Positions 42,368 to 49,684 are shown, counted from the first letter of the stretch. The stretch is 49,972 bases of DNA from Candidatus Curtissbacteria bacterium RIFOXYA1_FULL_41_14 (GCA_001775095.1 MFCA01000028.1:17746-67717); one strand, 5' to 3'. Made by a program: numbers and translations. Notes: generated by a model not told the origin, from the letters alone.

Positions 42368-42932
42368 CTCTGGCGATGTCTCGGCGATCCTGATGATTGT
42401 CTCGTTCTATCGGTAAACTATCGATTAATTCTTTGAGTCTCGAACTTTGAAGAACACCTTCTTCCGTGGCAACATCGAAAGCATTGACAGCACTTGGCCA
42501 GTCTTTCTCCTCAAAAGCCTTTTTACCGAAACCTTCAATTAAATCATTAATATAAGATTCGGTCTTTGTGGTTAACTCTTGATCAGTTTCAAATGGACTT
42601 CTGAGCTTAATATCAGACCATTTCCGAGAAATTGCATCAGGTATTTGATCAATTGTGAACACAGACCGAAATTCGATCATGGTATCGTCAGGTAGTGTTA
42701 TTGGTCTCGGAGCACCATCTCTAAATCGTGAACAGGATTCCAAGTCTTTTTTGTGTTGGTTATATAAGTCTATACCTGCTTCTTTATCCTTTCCCAAAGC
42801 TTCCAGAAGTTGTTGACGTTCTTGTCTTTCTTTTTCCAGTCCTTCTTGCTCAAACTGGGCCAGTTTGTCCGGGGTTAAACCGACAAAGTCAAGGACACGG
42901 ACATTTGGGAGAATTGGTGATCTCTCTGCCAT
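42261..42932 (-). CDS. hypothetical cargo protein of the second module
   Basis: 223 residues, highly charged and probably helical (TPDKLAQFEQEGLEKERQERQQ...; C-terminal KKARARAAKDQRHRARTPS), cytoplasmic, without family motif. It occupies the same place relative to xerC and the small membrane gene as the gene at 38779-39945 but is unrelated in sequence. It starts seven bases after an extra xerC 3'-end copy (42939-42965). Confidence 0.65.
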   Translation of the reverse strand: MAERSPILPNVRVLDFVGLTPDKLAQFEQEGLEKERQERQQLLEALGKDKEAGIDLYNQHKKDLESCSRFRDGAPRPITLPDDTMIEFRSVFTIDQIPDAISRKWSDIKLRSPFETDQELTTKTESYINDLIEGFGKKAFEEKDWPSAVNAFDVATEEGVLQSSRLKELIDSLPIERDNHQDRRDIARVIQNRLDKKERQATQQKKARARAAKDQRHRARTPS

Positions 42933-42938
42933 TCTAAA

Positions 42939-43033
42939 TTAGAGTTGTTCTAATTTCACTTTTTCTTCCCTTCGACTTCGCTCAGGGTAAACTGCTCGGA
43001 AAAAGTTTTAAAGTTGCTCGAGCTTAACTTTTT
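42939..43033 (-). repeat. two xerC 3' ends around a CTTCGACTTCGCTCAGG element
   Basis: The true xerC end (43008-43033) encodes EKVKLEQL and TAA. About 45 bases downstream on the minus strand, after a CCTGAGCGAAGTCGAAGGGA palindrome, a second EKVKLEQL and TAA occurs at 42939-42965 with synonymous changes (GTT/GTG, AAG/AAA, CTC/TTA, GAG/GAA, CAA, CTT/CTC). Confidence 0.88.
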
Positions 43034-43883
43034 CCTCGCCTTTTGGGGGTTGGATGAGAGAGAGGTAGCGTTCGGTGGTCGAAAGTCTCTTGTGGCCGGC
43101 GATTTTGGAAATTAGAACAAGCGATGCACCGGACGAAAGATGATGGGCAACCCAAGTGTGGCGAAGATCATTAACTTTGGCGCCCGAAATCCCTGCCCTT
43201 TTATAGTAGCGGTCAATAGCAGTTCTGATATTTCTGACTAAAAGTGGTCTTCCGGTTTTGGTAACAAAGAGAGTTTTATTGGTAGTTTTTGTCCGTTCCT
43301 CCAGATACCTTTTGAGTACAGCTTCGGCTGCTTTATTTAAAGGGACTGTCCGCTCAGGCCTATTTTCCATAGGTCTAATGTAAAGATGACCCTCCTTACC
43401 GTCTTCTCCTAAAAAGACATCATCAGTTCTTAAATTGGCCAATTCCCCAATTCTGATACCTGTCTGAAGGAGTACCTCGATAATAGCAGCAATTCTAGCA
43501 TCATCTCTGGCGGCATCACGCAGTGCCCTGTATTCAGTGGGGGAAAGAATTCTTGGAGGTTTTGCCTCAAATTTTGGATGGTCAACTAAACTTGCCGGGT
43601 CGTCGGTTAGATACTCCTGGACTTTTAAATATCTAAAAAATGTTTTGGTGGAATTTAATTTTCGCGAAATTGATTTTAGGGTGTAGCCGCTATTTTGCAT
43701 TTTGGCCAAAAAGCCTTTAATGTCATCTGAAGTGACCTCATGGACGTGAGCTTTTGATATCTCTTGTAAGAATGCTATCAGCTGCTCGATATCTTTACCG
43801 TATGCTAAGATGGTAGCGGAGGCTCGCTTTCGGCCTTTTAGGTGTTCAATAAACTCTTTATGAGCTTCGTCCAATTTTTTCAT
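43008..43883 (-). CDS. xerC: tyrosine site-specific recombinase (XerC/XerD type)
   Basis: 291 residues: N-terminal SAM-like core-binding domain (about 1-105), then the catalytic domain with Arg 144 (TGIRIGEL), Lys 209 (TKTGRP), the R box VNDLRHTWVAHHLSSG (Arg 241; the usual first His is Asn 238), His 264 (GHKRLSTTERY) and the nucleophile Tyr 273. It may serve chromosome dimer resolution or an integrating element; the adjacent duplications favour involvement in local rearrangement. TTGACA-18-TATACT lies about 160 bases upstream, giving a structured leader. Confidence 0.9.
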   Translation of the reverse strand: MKKLDEAHKEFIEHLKGRKRASATILAYGKDIEQLIAFLQEISKAHVHEVTSDDIKGFLAKMQNSGYTLKSISRKLNSTKTFFRYLKVQEYLTDDPASLVDHPKFEAKPPRILSPTEYRALRDAARDDARIAAIIEVLLQTGIRIGELANLRTDDVFLGEDGKEGHLYIRPMENRPERTVPLNKAAEAVLKRYLEERTKTTNKTLFVTKTGRPLLVRNIRTAIDRYYKRAGISGAKVNDLRHTWVAHHLSSGASLVLISKIAGHKRLSTTERYLSLIQPPKGEEKVKLEQL

Positions 43884-44045
43884 ATCCTAGGCATAATTTG
43901 TGCCGAGTCAAACTCGGCTATCGGGTCAGACTTGGTGCAGAATAGCAGGCTGACCCCGATTAATCTTGCTGTTCGCCTTTAGGTTCTATTCGAACATGGT
44001 TCACAGTGCGATTTTACGGGGCAGGCAACTTAAAAAGTTAAGGCA
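43884..44045 (-). promoter_or_regulatory. structured leader of xerC
   Basis: Transcripts from the promoter at 44046-44075 would carry about 155 bases with the hairpins ATCGGGTCAG/CTGACCCCGAT (43920-43961) and GCCGAGT/ACTCGGC (43903-43919). These might regulate expression or be recombination sites for the enzyme; neither is proven. Confidence 0.5.
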
Positions 44046-44075
44046 AGTATAATCCTATGCTATGGGTCTTGTCAA
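44046..44075 (-). promoter_or_regulatory. promoter of xerC
   Basis: TTGACA (complement of 44070-44075) and TATACT (complement of 44046-44051) are 18 bases apart on the minus strand. Confidence 0.75.
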
Positions 44076-44102
44076 GCCCGTCAGGATAATACTGCAGTTG
44101 AT

Positions 44103-44453
44103 ATGAAACGTACTTTTTTACTATTTTTTGCGGTACTTGTAAGTATCGTTTTGGCTATAAACAGCACAAAGCGGATTCTAGGTTTGAGAACAAATTCGCT
44201 TAGCGTTGGTGAGGCCGAAAAACAGTTGGAAAAGTTAAAGCAGGAAAATGAGGCTTTAAAGGGGGAGCTGGAATACAAAAAAACTGACGAATTTGTCGAA
44301 GAGGAAATTAGGAATAAACTTGGTTTAGCCAGAGAGGGGGAGACAGTAGTTATTCTCCCAAAAGAGAATGATGAAAACTCCAAACTCCAAACTCCAGACT
44401 CCAGACTCGGATCAAATTGGGAAAAGTGGCAGGAATTGTTTTTCGGAAGTTGA
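44103..44453 (+). CDS. FtsB/DivIC-like septum formation initiator
   Basis: 116 residues with an N-terminal membrane helix (FLLFFAVLVSIVLAI), a coiled coil (SVGEAEKQLEKLKQENEALKGELEYKKTDEFVEEEIRNKLGLA) and the typical end GLAREGETVVILP. This is the topology of FtsB/DivIC, which activates septal peptidoglycan synthesis. After that, SKLQTPDSRL is encoded by tandem ACTCCAAACTCCA repeats and is not part of the family. It lies before two tRNA genes. Confidence 0.82.
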   Translation: MKRTFLLFFAVLVSIVLAINSTKRILGLRTNSLSVGEAEKQLEKLKQENEALKGELEYKKTDEFVEEEIRNKLGLAREGETVVILPKENDENSKLQTPDSRLGSNWEKWQELFFGS

Positions 44454-44498
44454 CAGGAAGCTATTTTGAAGCTAAAATAGCTTCACTTATTCAAACAT

Positions 44499-44569
44499 CG
44501 CGGGGTGGAGAAACGGTATCTCGGGAGGCTCATAATCTCCAGAAGTGGGTTCGACTCCCGCCCCCGCTA
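44499..44569 (+). tRNA. tRNA-Met (CAT), probably the initiator
   Basis: Acceptor CGCGGGG/CCCCGCT with an unpaired C1-T72, TGGAG after the acceptor, anticodon loop CTCATAA, T-arm GTGGG-TTCGACT-CCCGC, discriminator A. The mismatched first pair and TGGAG start are initiator traits; the usual three G-C pairs above the anticodon are only partly kept. No CCA encoded. Confidence 0.8.
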
Positions 44570-44578
44570 CAGCGTAAG

Positions 44579-44607
44579 AACGGCTCGCACTAGAGCCGTT
44601 TCTTTTT
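44579..44607 (+). terminator. terminator after the first CAT tRNA
   Basis: AACGGCTC pairs with GAGCCGTT around GCACTA, followed by TCTTTTT. Confidence 0.85.
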
Positions 44608-44692
44608 AGGAAAGAAACTTTTTCGTGCTCGCGTTCTTACTTTTCAATTTGCCTTTGGCAAATTGGATGGCTTTTGATAGAATACAAACCGC

Positions 44693-44767
44693 GGCAGGGT
44701 AGCTCAATGGCAGAGCGAGAGAATCATAACCTCTAGGTTGTGGGTTCGATCCCCACCCCTGCCACCA
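44693..44767 (+). tRNA. tRNA with anticodon CAT (elongator Met or Ile2)
   Basis: Acceptor GGCAGGG/CCCTGCC, D-arm GCTC/GAGC, anticodon loop ATCATAA, T-arm GTGGG-TTCGATC-CCCAC, discriminator A and an encoded CCA. It could be elongator tRNA-Met or the tRNA-Ile whose C34 is modified to read AUA; since the window also has a tRNA-Ile(TAT), Met is favoured. Confidence 0.85.
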
Positions 44768-44840
44768 GGTTGCAGGTCTTCGACTCTGAGGGAGAGCTTT
44801 CAGGCTTAGACTCGATGAGTTCAATCCCTGCCGCAGCCAC
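44768..44840 (+). other. tRNA-like 3' fragment downstream of the CAT tRNA
   Basis: GAGTTCAATCCCTGCCGCAGCCA resembles a tRNA 3' end. Its CTGCCGC is exactly complementary to GCGGCAG at 44691-44697, two bases before the real acceptor, so the whole tRNA is enclosed in an outer stem. A T-run follows at 44842. It may be another integration scar or a terminator. Confidence 0.55.
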
Positions 44841-44891
44841 TTTTTTGTCCAGCATGTTTGTCGGTATTGTTTCCCAAGCTATAATTAGCAC

Positions 44892-46247
44892 ATGATTAGA
44901 CCAGAGCTTGTCATCGCGCCTGATATCCAAATTGAACCCTTAAAACCAACAGATGTTGAAGGCCTCTTATCTATTCTGCGGGAAGATGTCCGTGACCGAG
45001 ATACTGGAGAAGTCATAGAAAGTGATATTCAAAAAATACAAGGATTTATGCGAGGGGAAAAAGATGAACATGGTCGAGTCAGGAAATATCTTGTGGCTAG
45101 AGGTGATGATGATAGAGTTTATGGTTGCATGGCTTACTCTTCGCCCCCAGATCCGGATATAGTCAGTCTTTTCAAAAGTGATCCGATACACTCGGCTCAA
45201 CTTCTAGATGTTTTTGTCCCTGATCCGGACGTTGCAAGCAAGCTTTTGAATAGGCTTTGTATACAAGCAGCAAAAGAGGGTAAGCGTCAACTGTGGATAG
45301 CTAGCAATCTGAGATACGAAAGCTACTGGGTTTTTTTTGAAAAGATGTGTGGCAGACCCAAGGGTTTTTTCTGGAGAAGCGGCGAACAAGGCCATACAGA
45401 AATTTGGTTAAAGAGCTTAGATTATGAAACCTACGGACCGGGGTCAGATTACCACAGATTTTTGTCTCTTAGTCCAGATTACTGGAAATATATGTCCCCT
45501 GATGAATACAGGGAGAAAATAAATACGCCTGCCAGAAACCCAGAATATTTCCGACGATTTCACCAGCCTATCATTGAAAGGGCAAAGCAACAATTTGGGC
45601 CGCAGATCCGTCTTTTAGACATTGCTTGTGGTCCAGGGGATGAACTTGATTTTGTCAAAAATGATCCGGAAGTTCAGATTATTGCGACAGATGCATCACA
45701 CGTAATCCTGCCTACCGTTAGGGATAAAATCGGCAACGCAGCAGTTTTCGCAAGCGATGTGAGAGCCTCTGCGCTTCAAGACAACATTGCGGATGCCGGA
45801 ATGTTAGTAAACGCGATGGTTTATGTTCCGGACAAAATGCTCGAAACCATGTATCGTGCTCTTAAGCCAGGCGGGGAATGCGCTGTTAATTTTCGGATTT
45901 TTGGCAATGAACACAATAAAGCATTTTATGATTTTAATGTTAGCCATGGCGGAAAAATCTTGGACAAAAAGTTAACCGTTGAAACTCCTGAGGGACCAAG
46001 AGATTTTGACGTAAAAGTTTTAGATTATACAGAATTTGTAAATGATAATGGAACGCCTGACCTGTCCATGCGCCAACTTGCGCAACAAATATATTTTAAG
46101 TCGGCAGACGATGTAAAAGACTTAATTTCGGCAATCGGTTTTGAGCAGGTAGAACACTCACAATTCGAGTTTGCCTCTCCAGCTAATCCCAATAATCAAA
46201 TTGATGTATTCATTTTGAAAAAACCTTTAAGCAAAATAGACTCTTAA
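44892..46247 (+). CDS. GNAT acetyltransferase-like domain fused to a SAM methyltransferase
   Basis: Residues 1-175 resemble a GNAT domain (PLKPTDVEGLLSILREDV, YLVARGDDDRVYGCMAYS, AQLLDVFVPDPDVASKLLNRLCIQAA), and residues about 235-450 a class I methyltransferase with motif I LLDIACGPGDELDF, the acidic ATDASHVILP and MLVNAMVYVPDKMLETMYRALKPGGE. TATAAT at 44880-44885 lies six bases before the ATG, so the message is leaderless. The substrate is unknown; the acetyl-CoA pyrophosphate loop of the GNAT half is weak. Confidence 0.72.
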   Translation: MIRPELVIAPDIQIEPLKPTDVEGLLSILREDVRDRDTGEVIESDIQKIQGFMRGEKDEHGRVRKYLVARGDDDRVYGCMAYSSPPDPDIVSLFKSDPIHSAQLLDVFVPDPDVASKLLNRLCIQAAKEGKRQLWIASNLRYESYWVFFEKMCGRPKGFFWRSGEQGHTEIWLKSLDYETYGPGSDYHRFLSLSPDYWKYMSPDEYREKINTPARNPEYFRRFHQPIIERAKQQFGPQIRLLDIACGPGDELDFVKNDPEVQIIATDASHVILPTVRDKIGNAAVFASDVRASALQDNIADAGMLVNAMVYVPDKMLETMYRALKPGGECAVNFRIFGNEHNKAFYDFNVSHGGKILDKKLTVETPEGPRDFDVKVLDYTEFVNDNGTPDLSMRQLAQQIYFKSADDVKDLISAIGFEQVEHSQFEFASPANPNNQIDVFILKKPLSKIDS

Positions 46248-46256
46248 ACCCTAATT

Positions 46257-46844
46257 ATGTTTACCGGAATTATTTCCCATTTAGGCAAAGTTGTTAGTAT
46301 AGAAAGAAACGGGTTTTCTTTTTCTGCTGGCCCATCTTTTTTTAAAAATATTAAAAAGGGATCAAGTGTGGCGGTTAACGGTGTTTGTCTGACAACGATT
46401 GGTCGACCGAGTCATGACTCGTTTAAGGTCGAAGTAATGCCGGAGACTTTGAAGCGGACAATGCTTGGCGATTTGAAAAAGGGAGATCTTGTCAACTTAG
46501 AACTTGCTCTTTCGGCAAATGGGAGATTCGAAGGACATATTGTGCAGGGACACGTGGATGGGAAAGCAATGGCGGTTAATATAGATAAAGAAGAAAACAG
46601 TTTTATTTTTAAATTCAGAGTTGATAAATCTTTAACAAGCTATCTCGTCAACAAAGGTTCTGTTTGTATCAATGGCATTTCTTTAACGGTGATTGAAGCA
46701 AAGAATGATTTTTTTACTGTTGGTATAATTCCTTATACTTGGAATAACACCATGATGAGCCAGTTAAAAGTCGGCGATAAGGTAAATATTGAGGTTGATA
46801 TCTTAGCAAAATACGTGGAAAGAATTATGAAGAATGAATTATGA
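46257..46844 (+). CDS. ribE: riboflavin synthase alpha chain
   Basis: It makes riboflavin from two dimethylribityllumazines. Two lumazine-binding repeats are seen, the first starting MFTGIISHLGKV with AVNGVCLTTI, the second with GHIVQGHVDG, VNKGSVCINGISLTVIEA and VGIIPYTWNNT. 195 residues is normal. It is followed by ribH and a riboflavin kinase; ribBA and ribD are not in the window. The last residues RIMKNEL come from a GAATTATGAA repeat. Confidence 0.92.
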   Translation: MFTGIISHLGKVVSIERNGFSFSAGPSFFKNIKKGSSVAVNGVCLTTIGRPSHDSFKVEVMPETLKRTMLGDLKKGDLVNLELALSANGRFEGHIVQGHVDGKAMAVNIDKEENSFIFKFRVDKSLTSYLVNKGSVCINGISLTVIEAKNDFFTVGIIPYTWNNTMMSQLKVGDKVNIEVDILAKYVERIMKNEL

Positions 46845-46847
46845 ATG

Positions 46848-46943
46848 TCATTCTGGGGAGCGAAGCGACGCCAGAATCTAAACAGGTAAGGATTCTGGAC
46901 AAGTCTTTCGACCCTGAGCTCAAGACCGAAGGGCCAGAATGAC
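46848..46943. repeat. palindromic element before ribH
   Basis: GTCATTCTGGGGAGCGAAGC ... GGCCAGAATGACAG with TCTTTCGACCCTGAGCTCAA inside. It shares that core with 20192-20355 and, inverted, with 47440-47566. Confidence 0.85.
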
Positions 46944-46959
46944 AGAAAGACGACCTAAT

Positions 46960-47460
46960 ATGTTGAAGAGTCATAAAGAAAAAGTCGAGATTGATAAGAA
47001 ATTGATAAAAAAGGCCAGAATCGCCATTATCAGAAGCGAATTTAATGGGGAAATTACCCTAAGCCTTGAAAATCACTGCTTAAAAACTCTCCTTGACGCC
47101 GGTCTCAAGCGGAGTCAAATAGGTTTATATCAAGTCCCGGGCTCTTTGGAAATTCCAATTATTGCCCAAACTATTGCTCAAAAGAAAAAGGCTAATGTAA
47201 TTATTGCCTTGGGAGCTGTCATCAAGGGAGACACGTACCACTTCGAAATAGTTGCCAACGAATGTGCCAGGGGTTGTATGGATGTAGCCTTAAAGTACAA
47301 TGTACCGGTGATTTTTGAGGTGATTCCCGCTTACAATCTAAAGCAGGCAAAAGAAAGAGCAGGAAATGACGATAATAATAAAGGAAGGGAAGCGGCATTG
47401 GCAGCGCTGAAAATATTGAAGACTCTTGATGTGCTGTCATCCCGCACCGATTCGGTCTGA
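46960..47460 (+). CDS. ribH: 6,7-dimethyl-8-ribityllumazine synthase with a repeat-derived end
   Basis: It joins the pyrimidine and the four-carbon unit. Motifs: IRSEFNGEITLSLE, VPGSLEIPI, the catalytic GAVIKGDTYHFEIVANE and ERAGNDDNNKGREAA. I favour ATG 46960 (MLKSHKEKVE) since the earlier ATG lies within a palindromic element. The final residues (LSSRTDSV) and the stop are supplied by the element at 47440-47566, so the original end was probably replaced. It lies between two copies of one repeat in opposite orientation. Confidence 0.92.
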   Translation: MLKSHKEKVEIDKKLIKKARIAIIRSEFNGEITLSLENHCLKTLLDAGLKRSQIGLYQVPGSLEIPIIAQTIAQKKKANVIIALGAVIKGDTYHFEIVANECARGCMDVALKYNVPVIFEVIPAYNLKQAKERAGNDDNNKGREAALAALKILKTLDVLSSRTDSV

Positions 47461-47566
47461 GACTCACGGTCGAAGACTTGATGCGGGATCCAGTCTTGCC
47501 CATTTTCTGGATTCTCGCCCTTCGGTCTTGAGCTCAGGGTCGAAAGACTTTCGCGGGAATGACAAG
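47440..47566. repeat. palindromic element after ribH, inverted copy of 20192-20355
   Basis: GTCATCCCGCACCGATTCGG to CGCGGGAATGACAAG, containing CTTGAGCTCAGGGTCGAAAG. It contributes the last codons and the stop of ribH. Confidence 0.88.
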
Positions 47567-47582
47567 GAGAATTGGATGACAA

Positions 47583-47966
47583 ATGACCAAATTGCGATTT
47601 AGTGCCAAAGTAGTTAAAGGGGCTGGTCGAGGTAAAAAACTTGGAATTCCGACAATCAATTTTGTTCCTAAAATAGTAAAAGGTCTTAAGGAGGGAATAT
47701 ATGTTTGTAAAATCGTTTTCCCTTCAGGCCAATATTGGGGAGTTTTGCATTTTGGACCCCGGCCGACTTTTAGAGAAAAGAGCCAATCGTTGGAAGCTTA
47801 TCTTTTTGATTTCGACCGAGTTAGAGTTCCAAAAAAACTTGATATAGAGATCTATTCTTACATTCGGGAGATCGTTAAATTTGCAAATCCGGGACAAATG
47901 GTTAATAAAATCGAAAAAGATATCGAAATTGCCAAAAAGAGGATTAAATTACTCCAAAACAATTAG
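47583..47966 (+). CDS. riboflavin kinase domain protein
   Basis: 127 residues equal to the C-terminal half of RibF: KVVKGAGRGKKLGIPTINF (the GxGRGxxLGxPTxN motif), GVLHFGPRPTF, EAYLFDFD and the catalytic Glu region. It should make FMN from riboflavin. The FAD synthetase half of bacterial RibF is missing, so FAD must be made elsewhere. Third gene of the rib group. Confidence 0.87.
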   Translation: MTKLRFSAKVVKGAGRGKKLGIPTINFVPKIVKGLKEGIYVCKIVFPSGQYWGVLHFGPRPTFREKSQSLEAYLFDFDRVRVPKKLDIEIYSYIREIVKFANPGQMVNKIEKDIEIAKKRIKLLQNN

Positions 47967-48009
47967 CACTCAACCGTAAAGTCCGCTGATCGAGTCTGAT
48001 TCGACAGAC

Positions 48010-48039
48010 TTGACTGGGATTGACAAACCTTGATACAAT
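48010..48039 (+). promoter_or_regulatory. promoter of the small RNA or leader at 48046
   Basis: TTGACT (48010-48015) and TACAAT (48034-48039), 18 bases apart. Confidence 0.65.
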
Positions 48040-48045
48040 AAAAAT

Positions 48046-48185
48046 TGTAAAGCAGTGCTCTTTTGAGGTGGTTAGAAATTTTTATTAGCAGATGGGGCAG
48101 AAATCTGCTAATATTAGAATAATATATCAGAGGAGCGCTATTGACAGGGCGAAGCCTGTCAAAGCGAACTGCTGATATTTTTTTT
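48046..48185 (+). ncRNA. candidate structured small RNA with a switch-like terminator
   Basis: About 140 bases. Terminator: TATCAG (48125-48130) pairs with CTGATA (48172-48177), inner stem TTGACAGG/CCTGTCAA, then eight T. A hairpin TTAGCAGAT/ATCTGCTAA lies upstream. AGTGCTCTTTTGA (48054-48066) can instead pair over 13 bases with TCAGAGGAGCGCT (48127-48139), the left arm of the terminator, as in an antiterminator. A related hairpin is at 29474-29521. Confidence 0.6.
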
Positions 48186-48189
48186 AATA

Positions 48190-48400
48190 ATGATTTTAAA
48201 CTTAAAAACTACAACCATTTGGCCTCCGGCTCAGAGAGCTTTCTGGCTCGGAGAGTTTTATCACTTTACTCGCTAAATAGCGGGTTTTATGGTTCCTTCT
48301 TCGCATAAAGCTTCGAAGGACAAGGAGTTTTTAAGTTTTAATTAAAAACTAGCCAAATACGAAACTCGCTTAAGGTAGGCGAGTTTTTTTATGAGCAAAA
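48190..48400 (+). promoter_or_regulatory. long structured leader with a terminator before a small Cys-rich gene
   Basis: AAACTTAAAAACT near 48194 pairs with AGTTTTTAAGTTT near 48328, enclosing AACCAT/ATGGTT and a GC-rich palindrome (48221-48258). Then AACTCGC/GCGAGTT and a T-run (48363-48390) form a terminator just 18 bases before AGGAGG of the next gene. Regulation by attenuation is likely. Confidence 0.6.
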
Positions 48401-48422
48401 AACGAAAAGGAGGTGCCATTAA

Positions 48423-48623
48423 ATGTCAGAAAGACAAATATGTTATGCCAAAATACTCGGTAGTTGTCTTGGCTGTGACGTCCTAAATGAAGCCTTACTT
48501 GAGATGAGGAGAAACGGCCGAGAACCAAAAGAAGTACTTGATTTGTTTTCTAATAAAAGATGTCCAGAGGGACTTCGGGTTCAGTTGCCCGAAAAGGAAC
48601 CGTCAATATACTTTGTTAAATAA
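48423..48623 (+). CDS. small four-Cys protein behind a terminator leader
   Basis: 66 residues with Cys 7, 15, 18 and 47 (ICYAKILGSCLGCDVL and NKRCPEGL), probably a metal or cluster site. AGGAGG lies nine bases before the ATG. I do not recognise the family. Its leader architecture is shared with the gene at 49685, which also has four Cys residues, so the two are likely regulated alike. Confidence 0.7.
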   Translation: MSERQICYAKILGSCLGCDVLNEALLEMRRNGREPKEVLDLFSNKRCPEGLRVQLPEKEPSIYFVK

Positions 48624-48639
48624 ACAGTAGTATAGCCTG

Positions 48640-48795
48640 CTGAAAACCTTGTTATTCTTCGAACAAAGTGAGAAGTCTGCAGTTCTCGCTACGGAGAGTA
48701 TCAGACGGTACTCTCCTACGCTCGAACAATAAGTTTTTAGCAAGCTCAGTAGTAGTGACCCTCCTACGCCAAGGCTACGGAGGGTGAAGGGAGGT
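48640..48795. other. intergenic region with nested hairpins
   Basis: GAGAA/TTCTC, GGAGAGTA/TACTCTCC and CCCTCCTACGCC/GGCTACGGAGGG stems follow each other within TTGTTATTCTTCGAAC...TCGAACAATAAG arms. It resembles both the CTACGG repeat family and a structured RNA; the last hairpin ends just before the ribosome site GGGAGGTG. Confidence 0.55.
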
Positions 48796-48802
48796 GTTGA
48801 AA

Positions 48803-49015
48803 ATGGTAGAAGCAAAAAAAGGTGAAATACCACAGCATTGGCTGGATGATCCTGATATTGGTTTGGCAATTGTTATCATGGGCAGTGTAAAAGAGGAAGC
48901 TGGTAGAATTAGTCCAGGCAATGATCCTGAGTCTGTCCAGAGACGCAATCAGCTAGCATCGTTAATGATAGATCAAGCAGTAGAAAGATTGGTCCATTCT
49001 AATCATAATGGCTAA
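48803..49015 (+). CDS. hypothetical small protein
   Basis: 70 residues, helical and acidic, with no motif I recognise (IPQHWLDDPDIGLAIVIMGSVKEEAGR). The ATG at 48803 follows GGGAGGTG by six to seven bases; the TTG-started longer frame lies within that ribosome site. It overlaps the YbaK-like gene by eight bases, so they are coupled. Confidence 0.6.
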   Translation: MVEAKKGEIPQHWLDDPDIGLAIVIMGSVKEEAGRISPGNDPESVQRRNQLASLMIDQAVERLVHSNHNG

Positions 49016-49496
49016 TCTGAAACAAATTAAGATACACTTAGAGTCAAAACGACTGCCATATCAGGTGATTGATTTAGGCCGAGAAGTCTTTACGGTTAAG
49101 GGTGTTGCTCAAACCGGAGTGGATGAGAACGAAATAGTCAAAACTCTAGTTATCAGAAGCAATGATCGGCCTCCGGCCCAGAGGGCCTCTGGCCCGAAGG
49201 GTTTTGTCGCTTTGGCGGTAAGGGGAAAAGATCGGGTTGATTTTAAAAAGGTGAGGAGATTGTTTGGCAGCAAAAGCGAGCTGGCAAAGCCGGAAGAAGT
49301 CAGAAAGGTCATTGGAGTACCAGTAGGCGCAGTTTGCCCGATTTTGATCGGTATTCCTTTATATTTTGATCGTAAGGTGATGGATCTAATGCACGTTAAT
49401 ATGGGTTCGGGAGATTTAAAAAAAGGGCTGGAAATGGAATTTCCCGATCTACTAAAGGCAGTAGGAAAATACGAAGCTGAGGATTTGACAAATTGA
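49008..49496 (+). CDS. YbaK/ProX-type aminoacyl-tRNA deacylase with a palindromic insertion
   Basis: Trans-editing domain that hydrolyses mischarged tRNA such as Cys-tRNA(Pro). The fold is visible as YQVIDLGREVFTVKGVAQTGVDENEIVKTLVIRS, VALAVRGKDRVDFKKVRRLFG, AKPEEVRKVIGVPVGAVCPI and MHVNMGSGD; the lysine of IVKTLV is the catalytic one. RPPAQRASGPKG (49167-49200) interrupts the strand before FVALAV and is encoded by a GC-rich palindrome. It overlaps the small gene before it. Confidence 0.85.
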   Translation: MANLKQIKIHLESKRLPYQVIDLGREVFTVKGVAQTGVDENEIVKTLVIRSNDRPPAQRASGPKGFVALAVRGKDRVDFKKVRRLFGSKSELAKPEEVRKVIGVPVGAVCPILIGIPLYFDRKVMDLMHVNMGSGDLKKGLEMEFPDLLKAVGKYEAEDLTN

Positions 49497-49655
49497 TTTA
49501 TGAATAGCTATACTTTTGTCTATATGGACGTGCGAGTAATCGCAAATTGGTGGTACAAGACAAACTAACCTTCGGTTGGCTGTTTTGTGATGCCTAAGTT
49601 CTAGAATAACTTTTAAAAAACCAAAAACACAAAACTCGCTAACCGGCGAGTTTTT
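49485..49655 (+). promoter_or_regulatory. promoter and terminator leader of the second small Cys-rich gene
   Basis: TTGACA (49485-49490) and TATACT (49509-49514) are 18 bases apart. The leader has hairpins TGCGA/TCGCA and a CTAACC-TTC-GGTTGG stem, and ends with AACTCGC/GCGAGTT plus a seven-T run (49633-49657) before AGGAGG. The last hairpin is nearly the same as that at 48363-48390. Confidence 0.65.
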
Positions 49656-49684
49656 TTGTGGGAAAAAATGAAAGGAGGAAAATA

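Noticed and set aside
49522-49600. T-box riboswitch before the 49685 gene
   Set aside because: GGTGGTAC is reminiscent of the T-box, but the full TGGNACCGCG and a stem I with specifier are missing and the gene is not an amino-acid gene.
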